The notes beneath the pieces were generated by a model. That model did not search any database. It was not told the origin of the DNA and worked only from the letters and a program-made list of their open reading frames with translations. From G963663735 sp963663735 (lineage in GTDB: Bacteria > Acidobacteriota > UBA6911 > RPQK01 > JAPXNP01): a DNA stretch of 64,000 nucleotides. A program made the translations under genes and the position numbers. The stretch covers positions 434,001-498,000 of the forward strand of contig CAXXHN010000001.1 in the NCBI GenBank assembly GCA_963663735.2, read 5' to 3'. Every line of letters begins with the position of its first letter. Positions within the stretch are counted from its first letter, which is position 1. Below are positions 50,111-59,203 of this stretch, piece after piece.

Positions 50111-51505
50111 ATGAAAAAAACACTTTTTGAAAAAATCTGGGAAAAACATGTTGTCTGCGAAGAATCCGGGGAGCAGCCCCTGCTCTATATCGATCTCCAA
50201 CTGGTCCATGAGGTGACTTCCCCCCAGGCATTCGAAGGATTACGCCTGGCGGGCAGAAAACTGCGCAGGCCCGACAGGACCTTTGCCACCATGGATCACA
50301 ATATTCCGACAACGGACCGCAGCCTTCCCATTGTCGACAACATATCCAAGAACCAGATAGATACTCTGTACCGGAACTGTGAGGAATTCGGGGTAGCTCT
50401 CTATGGGCTGGATAGCCCTGAGTTGGGGATTGTGCATGTCATCGGCCCGGAACTGGGACTGACCCAGCCGGGGATGACCATCGTCTGCGGCGACAGCCAC
50501 ACCGCGACTCATGGGGCCTTCGGATGCCTGGCTTTCGGCATTGGGACCAGCGAGGTTGAACATGTGATGGCCACCCAGTGCCTGCCCCAGTCAAAGCCGA
50601 AGACTTTCCGCATCAACATCACCGGCAAACTTGGCAGCATGGTTACCGCCAAGGACCTGATCCTTTATATCATCCGCACCATTGGCACTGACGGAGCCAC
50701 CGGTTATGTCATCGAATATGCCGGAGAGACCATCCGCAACCTGTCCATGGAAGAAAGGATGACGGTCTGCAACATGTCGATTGAAGCCGGAGCACGGGCG
50801 GGAATGATCGCGCCGGACCAGACTACCTTTGATTTTGTGGAGGGACGCCGCTTTGCCCCGAAAGGTGAAGATTTTAAAAAGGCAGTGGAATACTGGTCCA
50901 CCCTTACCTCGGATGAAGGGGCAGTTTTTGACCGTGAACTCGATCTGGACGTGTCTTCCCTTTCACCCCAGGTGTCCTGGGGGACCAGCCCCGGAATGGT
51001 TGTGGATATAGACGGGAAAGTCCCGGATCCAGATTCCTTTGACGACCCTGCCGCCAGAGAAGGCGCCAGGCGGGCTCTGGAATACATGGGTCTCCAGGCT
51101 AACCAGCCGATTGCTGACATAAAAGTGGATACCGTTTTTATTGGTTCATGCACCAATTCACGGATTGAGGACCTGAGAAAAGCAGCGGGCGTTCTCAAAG
51201 GTAAAAAAATCGCGGAAGGCATTACCGCGCTGGTAGTCCCGGGTTCACAGAGCATCAAGCTGCAGGCCGAAAAGGAAGGACTGGATAAAATCTTCATTGA
51301 TGCCGGGCTGGAATGGCGCGAATCAGGATGCAGCATGTGCCTGGCGATGAATCCCGATGTCTTGCAGCCGGGTGAAAGATGCGCCTCGACATCCAACCGC
51401 AATTTTGAAGGCAGGCAGGGCAAAGGGAGCAGGACCCACCTGGTCAGCCCTGAAACCGCCGCGGCATGCGCTATCACGGGACGTCTGACTGATCCAAGGC
51501 TGTAA
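50111..51505 (+). CDS. leuC: 3-isopropylmalate dehydratase large subunit
   Basis: 464-residue aconitase-family subunit carrying the 4Fe-4S cluster. FATMDHNIPTTDRSLP near residue 60, VCGDSHTATHGAFGCLAFGI near 125, and cluster ligands in IGSCTNSRIEDLRKAAGVL near 343 and SGCSMCLAMNPDVLQPGERC near 404 are intact. I start at ATG 50111; a 48-codon upstream extension translates the intergenic region. That 178-base gap after leuA contains a GCACGGC / GCCGTGT hairpin followed by T-rich sequence (50008-50050), a possible internal attenuator. Confidence 0.94.
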   Translation: MKKTLFEKIWEKHVVCEESGEQPLLYIDLQLVHEVTSPQAFEGLRLAGRKLRRPDRTFATMDHNIPTTDRSLPIVDNISKNQIDTLYRNCEEFGVALYGLDSPELGIVHVIGPELGLTQPGMTIVCGDSHTATHGAFGCLAFGIGTSEVEHVMATQCLPQSKPKTFRINITGKLGSMVTAKDLILYIIRTIGTDGATGYVIEYAGETIRNLSMEERMTVCNMSIEAGARAGMIAPDQTTFDFVEGRRFAPKGEDFKKAVEYWSTLTSDEGAVFDRELDLDVSSLSPQVSWGTSPGMVVDIDGKVPDPDSFDDPAAREGARRALEYMGLQANQPIADIKVDTVFIGSCTNSRIEDLRKAAGVLKGKKIAEGITALVVPGSQSIKLQAEKEGLDKIFIDAGLEWRESGCSMCLAMNPDVLQPGERCASTSNRNFEGRQGKGSRTHLVSPETAAACAITGRLTDPRL

Positions 51506-51518
51506 AAACCAAATATTC

Positions 51519-51541
51519 CCGCTCCCTTATAAAAGGAGCGG
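51519..51541 (+). other. Intercistronic hairpin between leuC and leuD
   Basis: CCGCTCC (51519-51525) pairs perfectly with GGAGCGG (51535-51541) around a nine-base loop. No T run follows, so it more likely stabilises or processes the message than ends it. Confidence 0.45.
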
Positions 51542-51618
51542 AATCAATATAACCTGCTGTTGCCGGGAATTGAATTACTTCTGCTGCAGCAGCAAATGAA
51601 TTATTGTGAGAGAACAAA

Positions 51619-52209
51619 ATGGAACCATTAATTAAACATTCCGGCCTCGTTGCAGTATTGGACCAGGCCAATGTAGATACTGATCAGATCATCCCCAAAC
51701 AGTTTTTAAAAAGAATTGAGCGGACCGGATTCGGCAAATTCCTGTTTTTTGACTGGAGATTCAATGAAGACGGGACTGATAATCCTGACTTTATCTTGAA
51801 CCAGGAACGGTACCAGGGAGCCTCAATCCTGCTGACCGGGCCCAATTTCGGCTGTGGCTCCTCAAGGGAACATGCCCCCTGGTCCCTAAGTGATTATGGA
51901 TTCAAGGTGATAATCGCCCCTTCTTTTGCTGACATTTTTTACAGCAATTGTTTTAAAAACGCCATGCTGCCGATCAGGCTGCCATCTGAACAGCTTTCAC
52001 CAATTATCGAAAAAGTGCTGGCCACTCCCGGCTACCGGATGACCGTGGACCTGAAAAAACAGGTCATTACGGCTGATCCGGAGGTTTCGATTCCATTTGA
52101 GATTGATCCATTCAGGAAAGAAAGACTATTACAAGGGCTGGACGATATCGGAATATCACTCCAGAAGGAGCACCTGATAACAGCCTACGAAAAGAAAATG
52201 GGCAAATAG
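51619..52209 (+). CDS. leuD: 3-isopropylmalate dehydratase small subunit
   Basis: 196-residue partner of LeuC that completes the active site. LDQANVDTDQIIPKQFL near residue 18 and LTGPNFGCGSSREHAPWSL near residue 73 are the LeuD signature; the swivelling-domain fold ends with LDDIGISLQKEHLI. Length matches the family. leuB, the next pathway enzyme, is absent from this window. A clear terminator follows at 52216. Confidence 0.95.
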   Translation: MEPLIKHSGLVAVLDQANVDTDQIIPKQFLKRIERTGFGKFLFFDWRFNEDGTDNPDFILNQERYQGASILLTGPNFGCGSSREHAPWSLSDYGFKVIIAPSFADIFYSNCFKNAMLPIRLPSEQLSPIIEKVLATPGYRMTVDLKKQVITADPEVSIPFEIDPFRKERLLQGLDDIGISLQKEHLITAYEKKMGK

Positions 52210-52215
52210 ACTGTC

Positions 52216-52249
52216 AAAACCGGGGTTTCCAGCTCCCGGTTTATTTTTG
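52216..52249 (+). terminator. Rho-independent terminator after leuD
   Basis: AAAACCGGG (52216-52224) pairs with CCCGGTTT (52235-52242), followed by ATTTTT. It closes the leu operon. Confidence 0.75.
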
Positions 52250-52400
52250 CGGGTTAAAGTTGCTCCACCCGGATTTGACCGGATACCGAAGTGCCGTTGC
52301 CAGGCATCCCGGATATGCAGCACAAATGCCCCGATGACAATCGCAATATCAGAAGGAGCAAAAGGAGTAAAGGAAGGATCAGACCTTTACAGAAAATATC

Positions 52401-53666
52401 ATGCCTGAAAATAAAAACATCCTGCCATCAATTCCTGAACGCCCTGAAGAACTGATTTTCCGAAATTGTTACGCTCCATTTGATGTAAGGGAATACCTGC
52501 AGTCTGCCGAAACCAGAGCCAGGATCAGGAAGCTTCCTGCAGTTCAATTGTTTTTTTCCATAATGGAACTGGACCAGGACGAAATGTCCCTGCTGCTTCC
52601 CCAGTTGACTGAAGAACAGTGGACCGCGTTTATGGACCTGGATCTCTGGGATAAGGATGAACTTAACGTCAATGCCCTGCTCCACTGGGAAAGTTTCACC
52701 CTGGAGAGCGAGGACGCGGTTGCCCTGAAACTGCTTCGTGCCACGGATCCTGAACTGCTACAGCTGCTCTGGAGGAGAGAAATCCAGATTATTCCCCGCG
52801 GGGATAACGAAGAATTTGAGATGGAACCTCCGCTGGACATGGATACTTTCATTACTCCGGACAATAACTACCTGATAGTCCTTCCCGAAAACCCTGAGAA
52901 ATCCAGGCTGGTTCACTCTCTGATCCAGCGCCTCTACAAGCTTGAACCAGATTTCACCCGGGTCTGCCTGGAAAACTCCAGATATGTGACCAGTATCGAG
53001 CTGGAAGAAACCGCATTCCGCAACCGCTGTCGGCGGACCGAGGACTATGGATTCCAGGACTATTTCGATGCCCTGGAAATTTACGTGCCAAGATCCCCGG
53101 AATCTCCGCTGCCTGAAAAAGACGGGTATAACCCCGAAGAATCCACAAAACTCCCGGCCCCGGCAGCCAGGAAGGGTGACTCCCGTTATATTTTCCTGGA
53201 GGCCATGGCATCCATACCCTGGGAAACTCAAAGAGGACAGCTGCTCCAGGAGATGTTCTTTGTCTGCAACAAAATCATCTCGGCGGACCGGGCCGCTTCC
53301 GGGGATCCTGAAAGCATCAAAGCAGCCATATCCAAGGCGCTGAACGGAATCAACCTGGGGCTGGATATCTGGGCAGGAGGAAATCTTCATAAAGCCACGG
53401 ATGGTCTGTCTAAACACTTCCTCGCTTCATTTTTCCAGGTTGGTTACCGGGCTATCCTCAGGGTCAACCGGACCGCGGCCACGGCGGTCAGCCAGGAGCC
53501 CGGCTCTTACGGGGAAGCAGTCCTTGAGGGCCTGCGGGCGCCCTACCCTCTCTTCACCGTAAGCGAAGAAAAGGACGGCAAAATCACCTTCTCATCCCGC
53601 TACTTTAAAACAGCGGCCGAAATCGACCAGGCCATGGAACTGCTGGAAAACCTGGGCGGACAATAA
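52401..53666 (+). CDS. DUF6178-like protein
   Basis: 421-residue soluble acidic protein. LPAVQLFFSIMELDQDEMSL near residue 45, LTEEQWTAFMDLDLWDKDEL near 69 and DNNYLIVLPENPEKSRLVHSLIQRLY near 153 resemble proteins annotated DUF6178, a family of unknown function. No catalytic motif, signal peptide or membrane segment is visible. The sequence is rich in helix-forming residues, with a proline-rich linker near residues 232-255. It stands alone between the leu operon and the repeat that precedes the CRISPR locus. Confidence 0.6.
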   Translation: MPENKNILPSIPERPEELIFRNCYAPFDVREYLQSAETRARIRKLPAVQLFFSIMELDQDEMSLLLPQLTEEQWTAFMDLDLWDKDELNVNALLHWESFTLESEDAVALKLLRATDPELLQLLWRREIQIIPRGDNEEFEMEPPLDMDTFITPDNNYLIVLPENPEKSRLVHSLIQRLYKLEPDFTRVCLENSRYVTSIELEETAFRNRCRRTEDYGFQDYFDALEIYVPRSPESPLPEKDGYNPEESTKLPAPAARKGDSRYIFLEAMASIPWETQRGQLLQEMFFVCNKIISADRAASGDPESIKAAISKALNGINLGLDIWAGGNLHKATDGLSKHFLASFFQVGYRAILRVNRTAATAVSQEPGSYGEAVLEGLRAPYPLFTVSEEKDGKITFSSRYFKTAAEIDQAMELLENLGGQ

Positions 53667-53678
53667 AACGCCGCAAGC

Positions 53679-54400
53679 AGGTGTAGCCGGAAGCTGCCAG
53701 CTTTCCGCCCCCGAAGGGAGTACTCTTGACAACCAGGGGAAATAACCGAAGAGCATTGTTCCGCCGGCGTGGCGGGGCTCCCCGGGATAGCCGGTCTCGA
53801 TGAATAATCGCAAGGGGACAGGTTATGGGTCGCATCTTGCGGACTTGCCTCCAGATAAACTTCCATGCGTGGAATGCCGGCCTCCTAACCAGCATAGAAA
53901 TTCACGCCTCCAGAGAAGTCATCAATAAGCCCGGACCAAAAGGTCCGGCAAAAAGGTGACCCGCTACCATATTGGAGCGTTGTAGACGAGACATCATAAC
54001 TGAGAACGACGAGGTGGGAGATTCGAATTAGATTCCGACCTTGATATTCGCGACCAATCAGGCTGAAATATCGCGGAAACCTGGGCTCCCGGCCACAGGT
54101 CGGGATAAAAGGCAGCCCCCAGGCATGGCTCTTGCAGCCCAGGGTGAAGGCGAAGGCAATGCCTGAGCCAGAACCCTGGGAATCGGCACAGCAGAAGAAC
54201 AAGGGAGTGCCACCGGTACGACCTCCATGCCCTGGCCGGGGAAAATCCAAAGCACGAAATTTAAAATCCTGATCAAACCCGATACCGATTCCGACTCCGA
54301 CCCCAAGGGAAATAAAGATTGGGAATAATTGCCCATCACGGCCTGTCTCTCGAGGTTCCACGATATAAAACCTGCAACACGTAAAACCGGGAAACCGGCA
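53679..54400 (-). repeat. Dispersed structured repeat, copy 2 (left of CRISPR locus)
   Basis: Inverted relative to the copy at 60545-60960. On the minus strand it carries GGTCGTACCGGTGGCACTCC (near 54215), CCCAGGGTTC, CACCCTGGGCTG, CGACCTGTGGCC (near 54095), GGCCGGCATTCCACGC (near 53870), ATCTGGAGGCA and AAAGCTGGCAGCTTCCGGCT (near 53695), all with counterparts in the right-hand copy. The block order differs between copies. Short open frames across it are not credible genes. Confidence 0.65.
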
Positions 54401-54431
54401 CATTCAATTCGCAAAAAATGCAATATGCAAT

Positions 54432-54459
54432 AAAAAAAAGGCCGGGCGAACCCGGCCTT
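54432..54459 (-). terminator. Terminator of the tracrRNA gene
   Basis: GGCCGGG (minus strand, arm 54451-54457) and CCCGGCC (arm 54440-54446) form a seven-pair GC-rich stem, extended by AA/TT, with a TTCG-type loop and an eight-T tail (54432-54439). It is a textbook rho-independent terminator. Confidence 0.92.
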
Positions 54460-54528
54460 ACAAATCTTGTGGTCTAATTACCTTGTTAACAGGCTATTAA
54501 CGACCACATTCCTTGTGTTGCTATAATA
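54438..54528 (-). ncRNA. tracrRNA of the type II-C CRISPR system
   Basis: Minus-strand RNA of about 90 bases, divergent from cas9. Its 5' part, 54502-54527 (AUUAUAGCAACACAAGG and on), pairs with the 3' portion of the crRNA repeat over 26 bases with one A-C mismatch and two G-U pairs. After a seven-base bulge (GUUAAUA, 54495-54501), GCCUGUUAAC (54485-54494) pairs with the repeat 5' end GUUACAGGUU. The remainder can form GGU...ACC and ACAA...UUGU stems before the terminator hairpin. This is the expected tracrRNA plan: upper stem, bulge, lower stem, nexus, terminator. Confidence 0.9.
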
Positions 54529-54534
54529 AAAATT

Positions 54535-54563
54535 ATTCTATTCCCTCTCCCTGTTAGTGTCAA
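54535..54563 (-). promoter_or_regulatory. Promoter of the tracrRNA gene
   Basis: On the minus strand TTGACA (54558-54563), 17 bases, then TAGAAT (54535-54540). The start would fall near 54528, at the first bases of the anti-repeat. Confidence 0.85.
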
Positions 54564-54686
54564 TAAAAAAACAATCACCTCCCAAAAAATGCTGTACAAA
54601 GACTATTAAAAGGACTAACCTTATGTCTAATATTAAGTATATCTGTCAATATATTAGCATTCCTTAATAAACGCAGAGGTTATAGC

Positions 54687-57600
54687 ATGAAATGGCGTTT
54701 AGGTCTGGATCTTGGCACCAATTCTATCGGCTGGGCGGCCTTAAAACTTTCAGAAGATCCTACTGATTGTTCCAAACTGGCATGCTCTGAACTTCTTGAT
54801 CTGGGAGTCCGAATCTTTCATGACAGCAGGGAACCCTCCAGTAATGGAAGGGTTGGGGAATCACTTGCTGTACAGCGCCGCATGGCCAGGGGAATGAGAC
54901 GAAACCGAGACCGCACTCTTAACCGGTACCGGAAGCTTATGCGCCTTCTCATTGAATTCGGATTGATGCCGGACAATAGATCTGAACGCAAATCACTTAA
55001 ATACTTGAATCCCTATCAAATGAGGGCGGAAGCGGTAGCCAGAGTTATCTCCCCATATGAATTAGGAAGGGCCCTGCTCCACCTTGGAAAACGACGCGGC
55101 TTCAAATCAAACCGGAAAACTGATACCGACGACAAGGAAACCGGGAAGATCAAAGAAGGCATCAAGGAACTTAGGGATACTCTTGAAGGTCAAACCTTGG
55201 GTCAATACCTGTGGAAAAGATACCAGGATAATCTATCGGGAGAAAAATCTGGAAAAGTCCAGGGAATCAGGTTCAGAGCTGAAGATCCATTCTTCCCTGA
55301 CAGGGAAATGTACGCCAGAGAATTTGATGCTATTCGTTCCATACAGGAACATGCGCATAACCTTTCTCATGATCAGTGGGACAGAATAAAAGAGGAGTGC
55401 ATCCTTTTCCAGCATCCCCTTAAACCGATTGAACGGGGAAGATGTAATTTTTTTCCTGATGAATACCGTGCATGGACTGACACGCCCATTGCCCATGAAT
55501 ATAGAATCTGGCAGGAGCTTAACAACCTGCAGTGGCGGGACGAAGAGGGAATATCGCATGGTTTAATGGCCCATCAACGGGATGCGATCAGTGAACTCAT
55601 GTTCCAGCAAAATGAGGTTTCATTTTCCAAGATAAAAAAACTGAAGGACAAGGAAGGCAAACTGTTATTTCCAGACATTGTCGAATTCAATCTGGAATCT
55701 GAAAAAAGAAAGGGTTTAAAAGGCCACACCATTGCCGCCCGGATAGCTAAAGATCCAACGCTTAATTCTCTGTGGCGCATATTAGGCAACCAATGGAATG
55801 AAGTGTTTGAAACTCTCCACCAGGCAACAGATGATGAAGAAGCAGAAAAAAACCTGGAGAGAATCTACAGCTTTTCTCCGGAACAAATTAAATCGCTCCT
55901 TAGTTTTCATCTCTCTCCCGGGACACAGAACGTTTCCAGAAAATTCATGGAAAAAATCATCCCGATAATGAGGGACCAGGGCATACGTTACGACGAAGCC
56001 GTCCTGGAAGTCACAGATGATGATGGCAATCCTCTTCACCACAGCCTGAGTACAATTAAGGCTGAATATGACTTCCTTCCTTACTATGGAGAAATCCTGA
56101 AAGGAGCTCTATATGGCGGACATCCAGAAAAATGCTCCCCGGAAGAGAATCCTGAGGTCCATTTTGGGAAGATCGGAAATCCCACTGTACACGTAGCTCT
56201 TAATCAGCTTCGCAAGCTGGTTAACACCCTGGTTGAAAGATGGGGCAAACCCGAACAGCTTCATGTGGAAGTTGGAAGGGATCTGAAACTGCCAAAAAAA
56301 TTAAGGGAGAAAATAGAGCGTGAGCAGGCCGCTAATCAGAAAGAAAATGAAACTATCAAGGCAGAGCTGGAAAAAGGAGGAATAAAACAAGTCTCCAGAA
56401 CAGACCTGATCAAATACCGTCTGTGGGAAGAGCTGGGTAAAGATAAATTGTTACGGACTTGCCCATACACGGGAAAAACCATTTCCTTCAGTCAACTTAT
56501 AAATGGAGACCAGGTAGAAATCGAGCATATCCTGCCATTCAGCCGAACCCTGGATGACAGCAGGGCAAATAAAACAGTCTCAAAAACCTGGGCCAATAAA
56601 CTGAAAGGAAATAAAACTCCTTATGAGGCCTTCGGCAATAATCAGCATGCTGACAAGGGGATTGTGTGGGAAGAAATACTGGAGAGGGCGGCAAAACTTC
56701 CCCAGAACAAACGATGGCGTTTTTTTCCTGAAGCCATCCATCGTTACGAAAAAGACAATTCCTTCATTGCCAGACAATTAACAGACAACGCCTATATCAG
56801 CCGTGTTTCTGCCAAGTACCTGTCCTGCCTGGTTCCATACAACAAAATTGTCATGATGTCAGGACAAATGACAGGAATGGTTCGGGGCAAATGGCGCCTG
56901 AATGAACTGCTGCCAAAACCAATTGTTGACGGGAAGGTTGATGATAACTGGAAATCAAGGGATGACCACCGCCACCACGCGGTAGATGCATTCACCCTCT
57001 CCCTGATGGATCGTTCTTTACTGCAGGAAATCAGCCGTATCAGCGGGAGGAGGCCAACCGGAATATTTGATATAGAGCTGCCTCTCCCTGACACCGGACT
57101 CGTGGAAAAAGCTAAACAAAGGCTTAGTGAAATATATATTTCCTACAAACCAGATCACGGCCACCTGGGTAGAATGTTCATGGAGACTGCTTATGGAGTC
57201 GTGGATGAAAAACTACTGGACCCCGAGTTCCCGGACTACAACCTGGTTACCCGCAAGGAAGTTTTTTTGCTTTCAGATAAGGAAATTCTTCATATCAGGG
57301 GAAAGGCTTTGAGGACCCGTATCCAGCAGGCGGTCCGCAGGGGAGCTGAAAAAGGATTAAAACCAGCCGAATCATTAAAAAGATTCTCGGCGAAAACCGG
57401 TATTAAGAAAGTCCGGGTATGGGTTTCCAACAAATCAGCCCAAAATATACCTTCTGCCCCCTGGAAAGCCTATGCCATGGAATCCTATGTATGCTGTGAT
57501 ATCTGGAGGATCCCTAAGGGAAAACCCGGCAAATGGAAGAAGAATGATTATAAATGGCAGGGAGTTTTCTGGAGTTATGCCGAAACAGTAGGCGATGATC

Positions 57601-57854
57601 CAGACAAAAACCTTAAAAAGCCACACCCGGCTGCCAAATTTGAAATGAGATTATATAAGCTGGATACAGTTATGACGGGGGAGGGGAAAATATGTAGAGT
57701 GGCTGGCTACCATGCATTTCAAAATAAATTGGACATAAGACCATTAAATAAAACTGATTCGAGCCAAAATTTTATCAGCATAAACGTTCTTGGGTCAAAC
57801 GGGCTAAAGAAAGCAATCATAACCGTTGATGGAAGAATATGCTCATCGTGTTAA
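54687..57854 (+). CDS. cas9: CRISPR-associated endonuclease Cas9, type II-C
   Basis: 1055-residue RNA-guided nuclease, in the size range of compact II-C enzymes. RuvC-I is LGLDLGTNSIGWA (D8); the arginine-rich bridge helix is RRMARGMRRNRDRTLNRYRK near residue 70; RuvC-II is LHVEVGRDL (E528); the HNH site is VEIEHILPFSRTLDDSRANK (H614, with Glu 613 where many Cas9s have Asp); RuvC-III is HHAVDAFTLSLMD (H764, D767). The C-terminal 250 residues hold the PAM-interacting domain. GAGG precedes the ATG. cas1 follows after 13 bases; no csn2 or cas4 is present, which defines II-C. All catalytic positions appear functional. Confidence 0.96.
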   Translation: MKWRLGLDLGTNSIGWAALKLSEDPTDCSKLACSELLDLGVRIFHDSREPSSNGRVGESLAVQRRMARGMRRNRDRTLNRYRKLMRLLIEFGLMPDNRSERKSLKYLNPYQMRAEAVARVISPYELGRALLHLGKRRGFKSNRKTDTDDKETGKIKEGIKELRDTLEGQTLGQYLWKRYQDNLSGEKSGKVQGIRFRAEDPFFPDREMYAREFDAIRSIQEHAHNLSHDQWDRIKEECILFQHPLKPIERGRCNFFPDEYRAWTDTPIAHEYRIWQELNNLQWRDEEGISHGLMAHQRDAISELMFQQNEVSFSKIKKLKDKEGKLLFPDIVEFNLESEKRKGLKGHTIAARIAKDPTLNSLWRILGNQWNEVFETLHQATDDEEAEKNLERIYSFSPEQIKSLLSFHLSPGTQNVSRKFMEKIIPIMRDQGIRYDEAVLEVTDDDGNPLHHSLSTIKAEYDFLPYYGEILKGALYGGHPEKCSPEENPEVHFGKIGNPTVHVALNQLRKLVNTLVERWGKPEQLHVEVGRDLKLPKKLREKIEREQAANQKENETIKAELEKGGIKQVSRTDLIKYRLWEELGKDKLLRTCPYTGKTISFSQLINGDQVEIEHILPFSRTLDDSRANKTVSKTWANKLKGNKTPYEAFGNNQHADKGIVWEEILERAAKLPQNKRWRFFPEAIHRYEKDNSFIARQLTDNAYISRVSAKYLSCLVPYNKIVMMSGQMTGMVRGKWRLNELLPKPIVDGKVDDNWKSRDDHRHHAVDAFTLSLMDRSLLQEISRISGRRPTGIFDIELPLPDTGLVEKAKQRLSEIYISYKPDHGHLGRMFMETAYGVVDEKLLDPEFPDYNLVTRKEVFLLSDKEILHIRGKALRTRIQQAVRRGAEKGLKPAESLKRFSAKTGIKKVRVWVSNKSAQNIPSAPWKAYAMESYVCCDIWRIPKGKPGKWKKNDYKWQGVFWSYAETVGDDPDKNLKKPHPAAKFEMRLYKLDTVMTGEGKICRVAGYHAFQNKLDIRPLNKTDSSQNFISINVLGSNGLKKAIITVDGRICSSC

Positions 57855-57867
57855 TTAACTGAAAACC

Positions 57868-58785
57868 ATGATAGCCGGAATAGTTGAAATCGCGGAAAAC
57901 AACAGACACCTTTCCAGTTTCAGGGGATTCCTGAAAGTCAGTGAGAACAGGCAGGAAATCGGACGTGTCCCCCTGGATGACATCACCTCCCTAATCCTGA
58001 CCGGGCACGGAATTACCCTGTCCAAAAATCTCCTGGAATCAATGGCGGAAAGAAAAGCCATAATTGTCTCCTGCGGAAAGAACTGGCATCCGGTCTCCAT
58101 GATCTTACCCTGCGTCAGCCACTATGCCCAGGCGGAAACCTTCAAACACCAGATCGCCGCAACAAAACCCCTGAATAAACAGCTCTGGAAAAAATTTGTT
58201 TCCTGCAAAATCTGGAATCAGGCCGCGGTCCTTTCCGGAGTTGATCCTGACTGTTCAGCTTCCAGGAAACTGCAGAGGATGGGACGGGAGGTTAAATCAG
58301 GTGACAGGGATAACCTGGAATCACAGGCAGCCCGTTACTACTGGCCCTCGTTGGTCAACAAGGATTTCAGGAGGAAACGGCACAGTGACGATCTTAATAA
58401 ATATCTGAATTACGGATATACGGTACTGAGGGCGGCAACTGCCAGGGCAGTGGTCAGTGTCGGCCTGCATCCCGCCCTGGGGATCTTTCATGAAAACCGC
58501 TTGAACGCTTTTGCTCTGGTGGACGATGTCATGGAACCCTACCGGCCCCTGGTAGATGTTATAGCCAGGGAAATCTGGCTGGAAGAACCGGAGTATTCTG
58601 CCCTTTCACCTAAAAATAAAAAGCGGCTGGCGGCGGTTTTAACAACAGATCTGAAAAGTGATAAGGGTGAAACTCCGGTGATTAATTTTCTGAAGCTTAC
58701 TGCAGGGTCACTGGCAGAAAGCTACAGGTCAAAACAGGAAAAACTGGTCCTGCCTGAACTTCCGGTTTCAGGTTGGCTTTTTTAG
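57868..58785 (+). CDS. cas1: CRISPR integrase Cas1 (type II)
   Basis: 305-residue metal-dependent integrase for spacer acquisition. The likely metal ligands are E151 (RDNLESQAARYYW), H208 (GIFHENRLNAFAL) and E223 (VMEPYRPLVD). The N-terminal beta domain begins MIAGIVEIAENNRHL and includes IIVSCGKNWHPVSM. Length is normal for type II Cas1. It starts 13 bases after cas9 and two bases separate its stop from the cas2 start, so the three genes form one operon. Confidence 0.95.
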   Translation: MIAGIVEIAENNRHLSSFRGFLKVSENRQEIGRVPLDDITSLILTGHGITLSKNLLESMAERKAIIVSCGKNWHPVSMILPCVSHYAQAETFKHQIAATKPLNKQLWKKFVSCKIWNQAAVLSGVDPDCSASRKLQRMGREVKSGDRDNLESQAARYYWPSLVNKDFRRKRHSDDLNKYLNYGYTVLRAATARAVVSVGLHPALGIFHENRLNAFALVDDVMEPYRPLVDVIAREIWLEEPEYSALSPKNKKRLAAVLTTDLKSDKGETPVINFLKLTAGSLAESYRSKQEKLVLPELPVSGWLF

Positions 58786-58787
58786 TC

Positions 58788-59132
58788 ATGATTGAAGACA
58801 GATTATCCTGGCTGAGCGGGTACCGCGCCTTGTGGATGATAGTAATGTTTGACCTTCCGGTCAAAACAAAAAAGGAGAGAAAAAAGGCCACCAGGTTCAG
58901 GAACTTCCTCCTGGACCTGGGATTTAATATGGCCCAGTTTTCCATTTATCACAGGTTGTTAACCGGGAAAGAAGCCGCGGTAAGCCTGGAAAGAAAAATT
59001 ACCCAGAGCCTGCCGGGAAACGGCAAGGTACAGGTCCTGATAATAACGGACAAACAGTATGAAAATATCAAAACCTTTAAGGGAAGAAAGCAAAAACCGC
59101 AGGAAATTCCGGAACAGCTCACGCTGTTCTAA
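58788..59132 (+). CDS. cas2: CRISPR-associated Cas2
   Basis: 114-residue ferredoxin-fold protein that bridges two Cas1 dimers. MIVMFDLPVKTKKERKKATR carries the conserved Asp (D22) and basic helix; FLLDLGFNMAQFSIYHRLL is the dimer interface region. I start at ATG 58788; a frame extending five codons upstream would overlap cas1. The C-terminus (IPEQLTLF) is normal. The CRISPR array begins 72 bases downstream. Confidence 0.93.
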   Translation: MIEDRLSWLSGYRALWMIVMFDLPVKTKKERKKATRFRNFLLDLGFNMAQFSIYHRLLTGKEAAVSLERKITQSLPGNGKVQVLIITDKQYENIKTFKGRKQKPQEIPEQLTLF

Positions 59133-59203
59133 CACTTCCTGTAGATTTTTTCTTCACCTTTCCGCCCTTAACCTCCTTTATTTCAGCCGTTTACAGACAA
59201 CCT

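Noticed and set aside
53592..54423. Several minus-strand frames left of the tracrRNA
   Set aside because: They lie in the inverted dispersed repeat and lack start signals and domain motifs.
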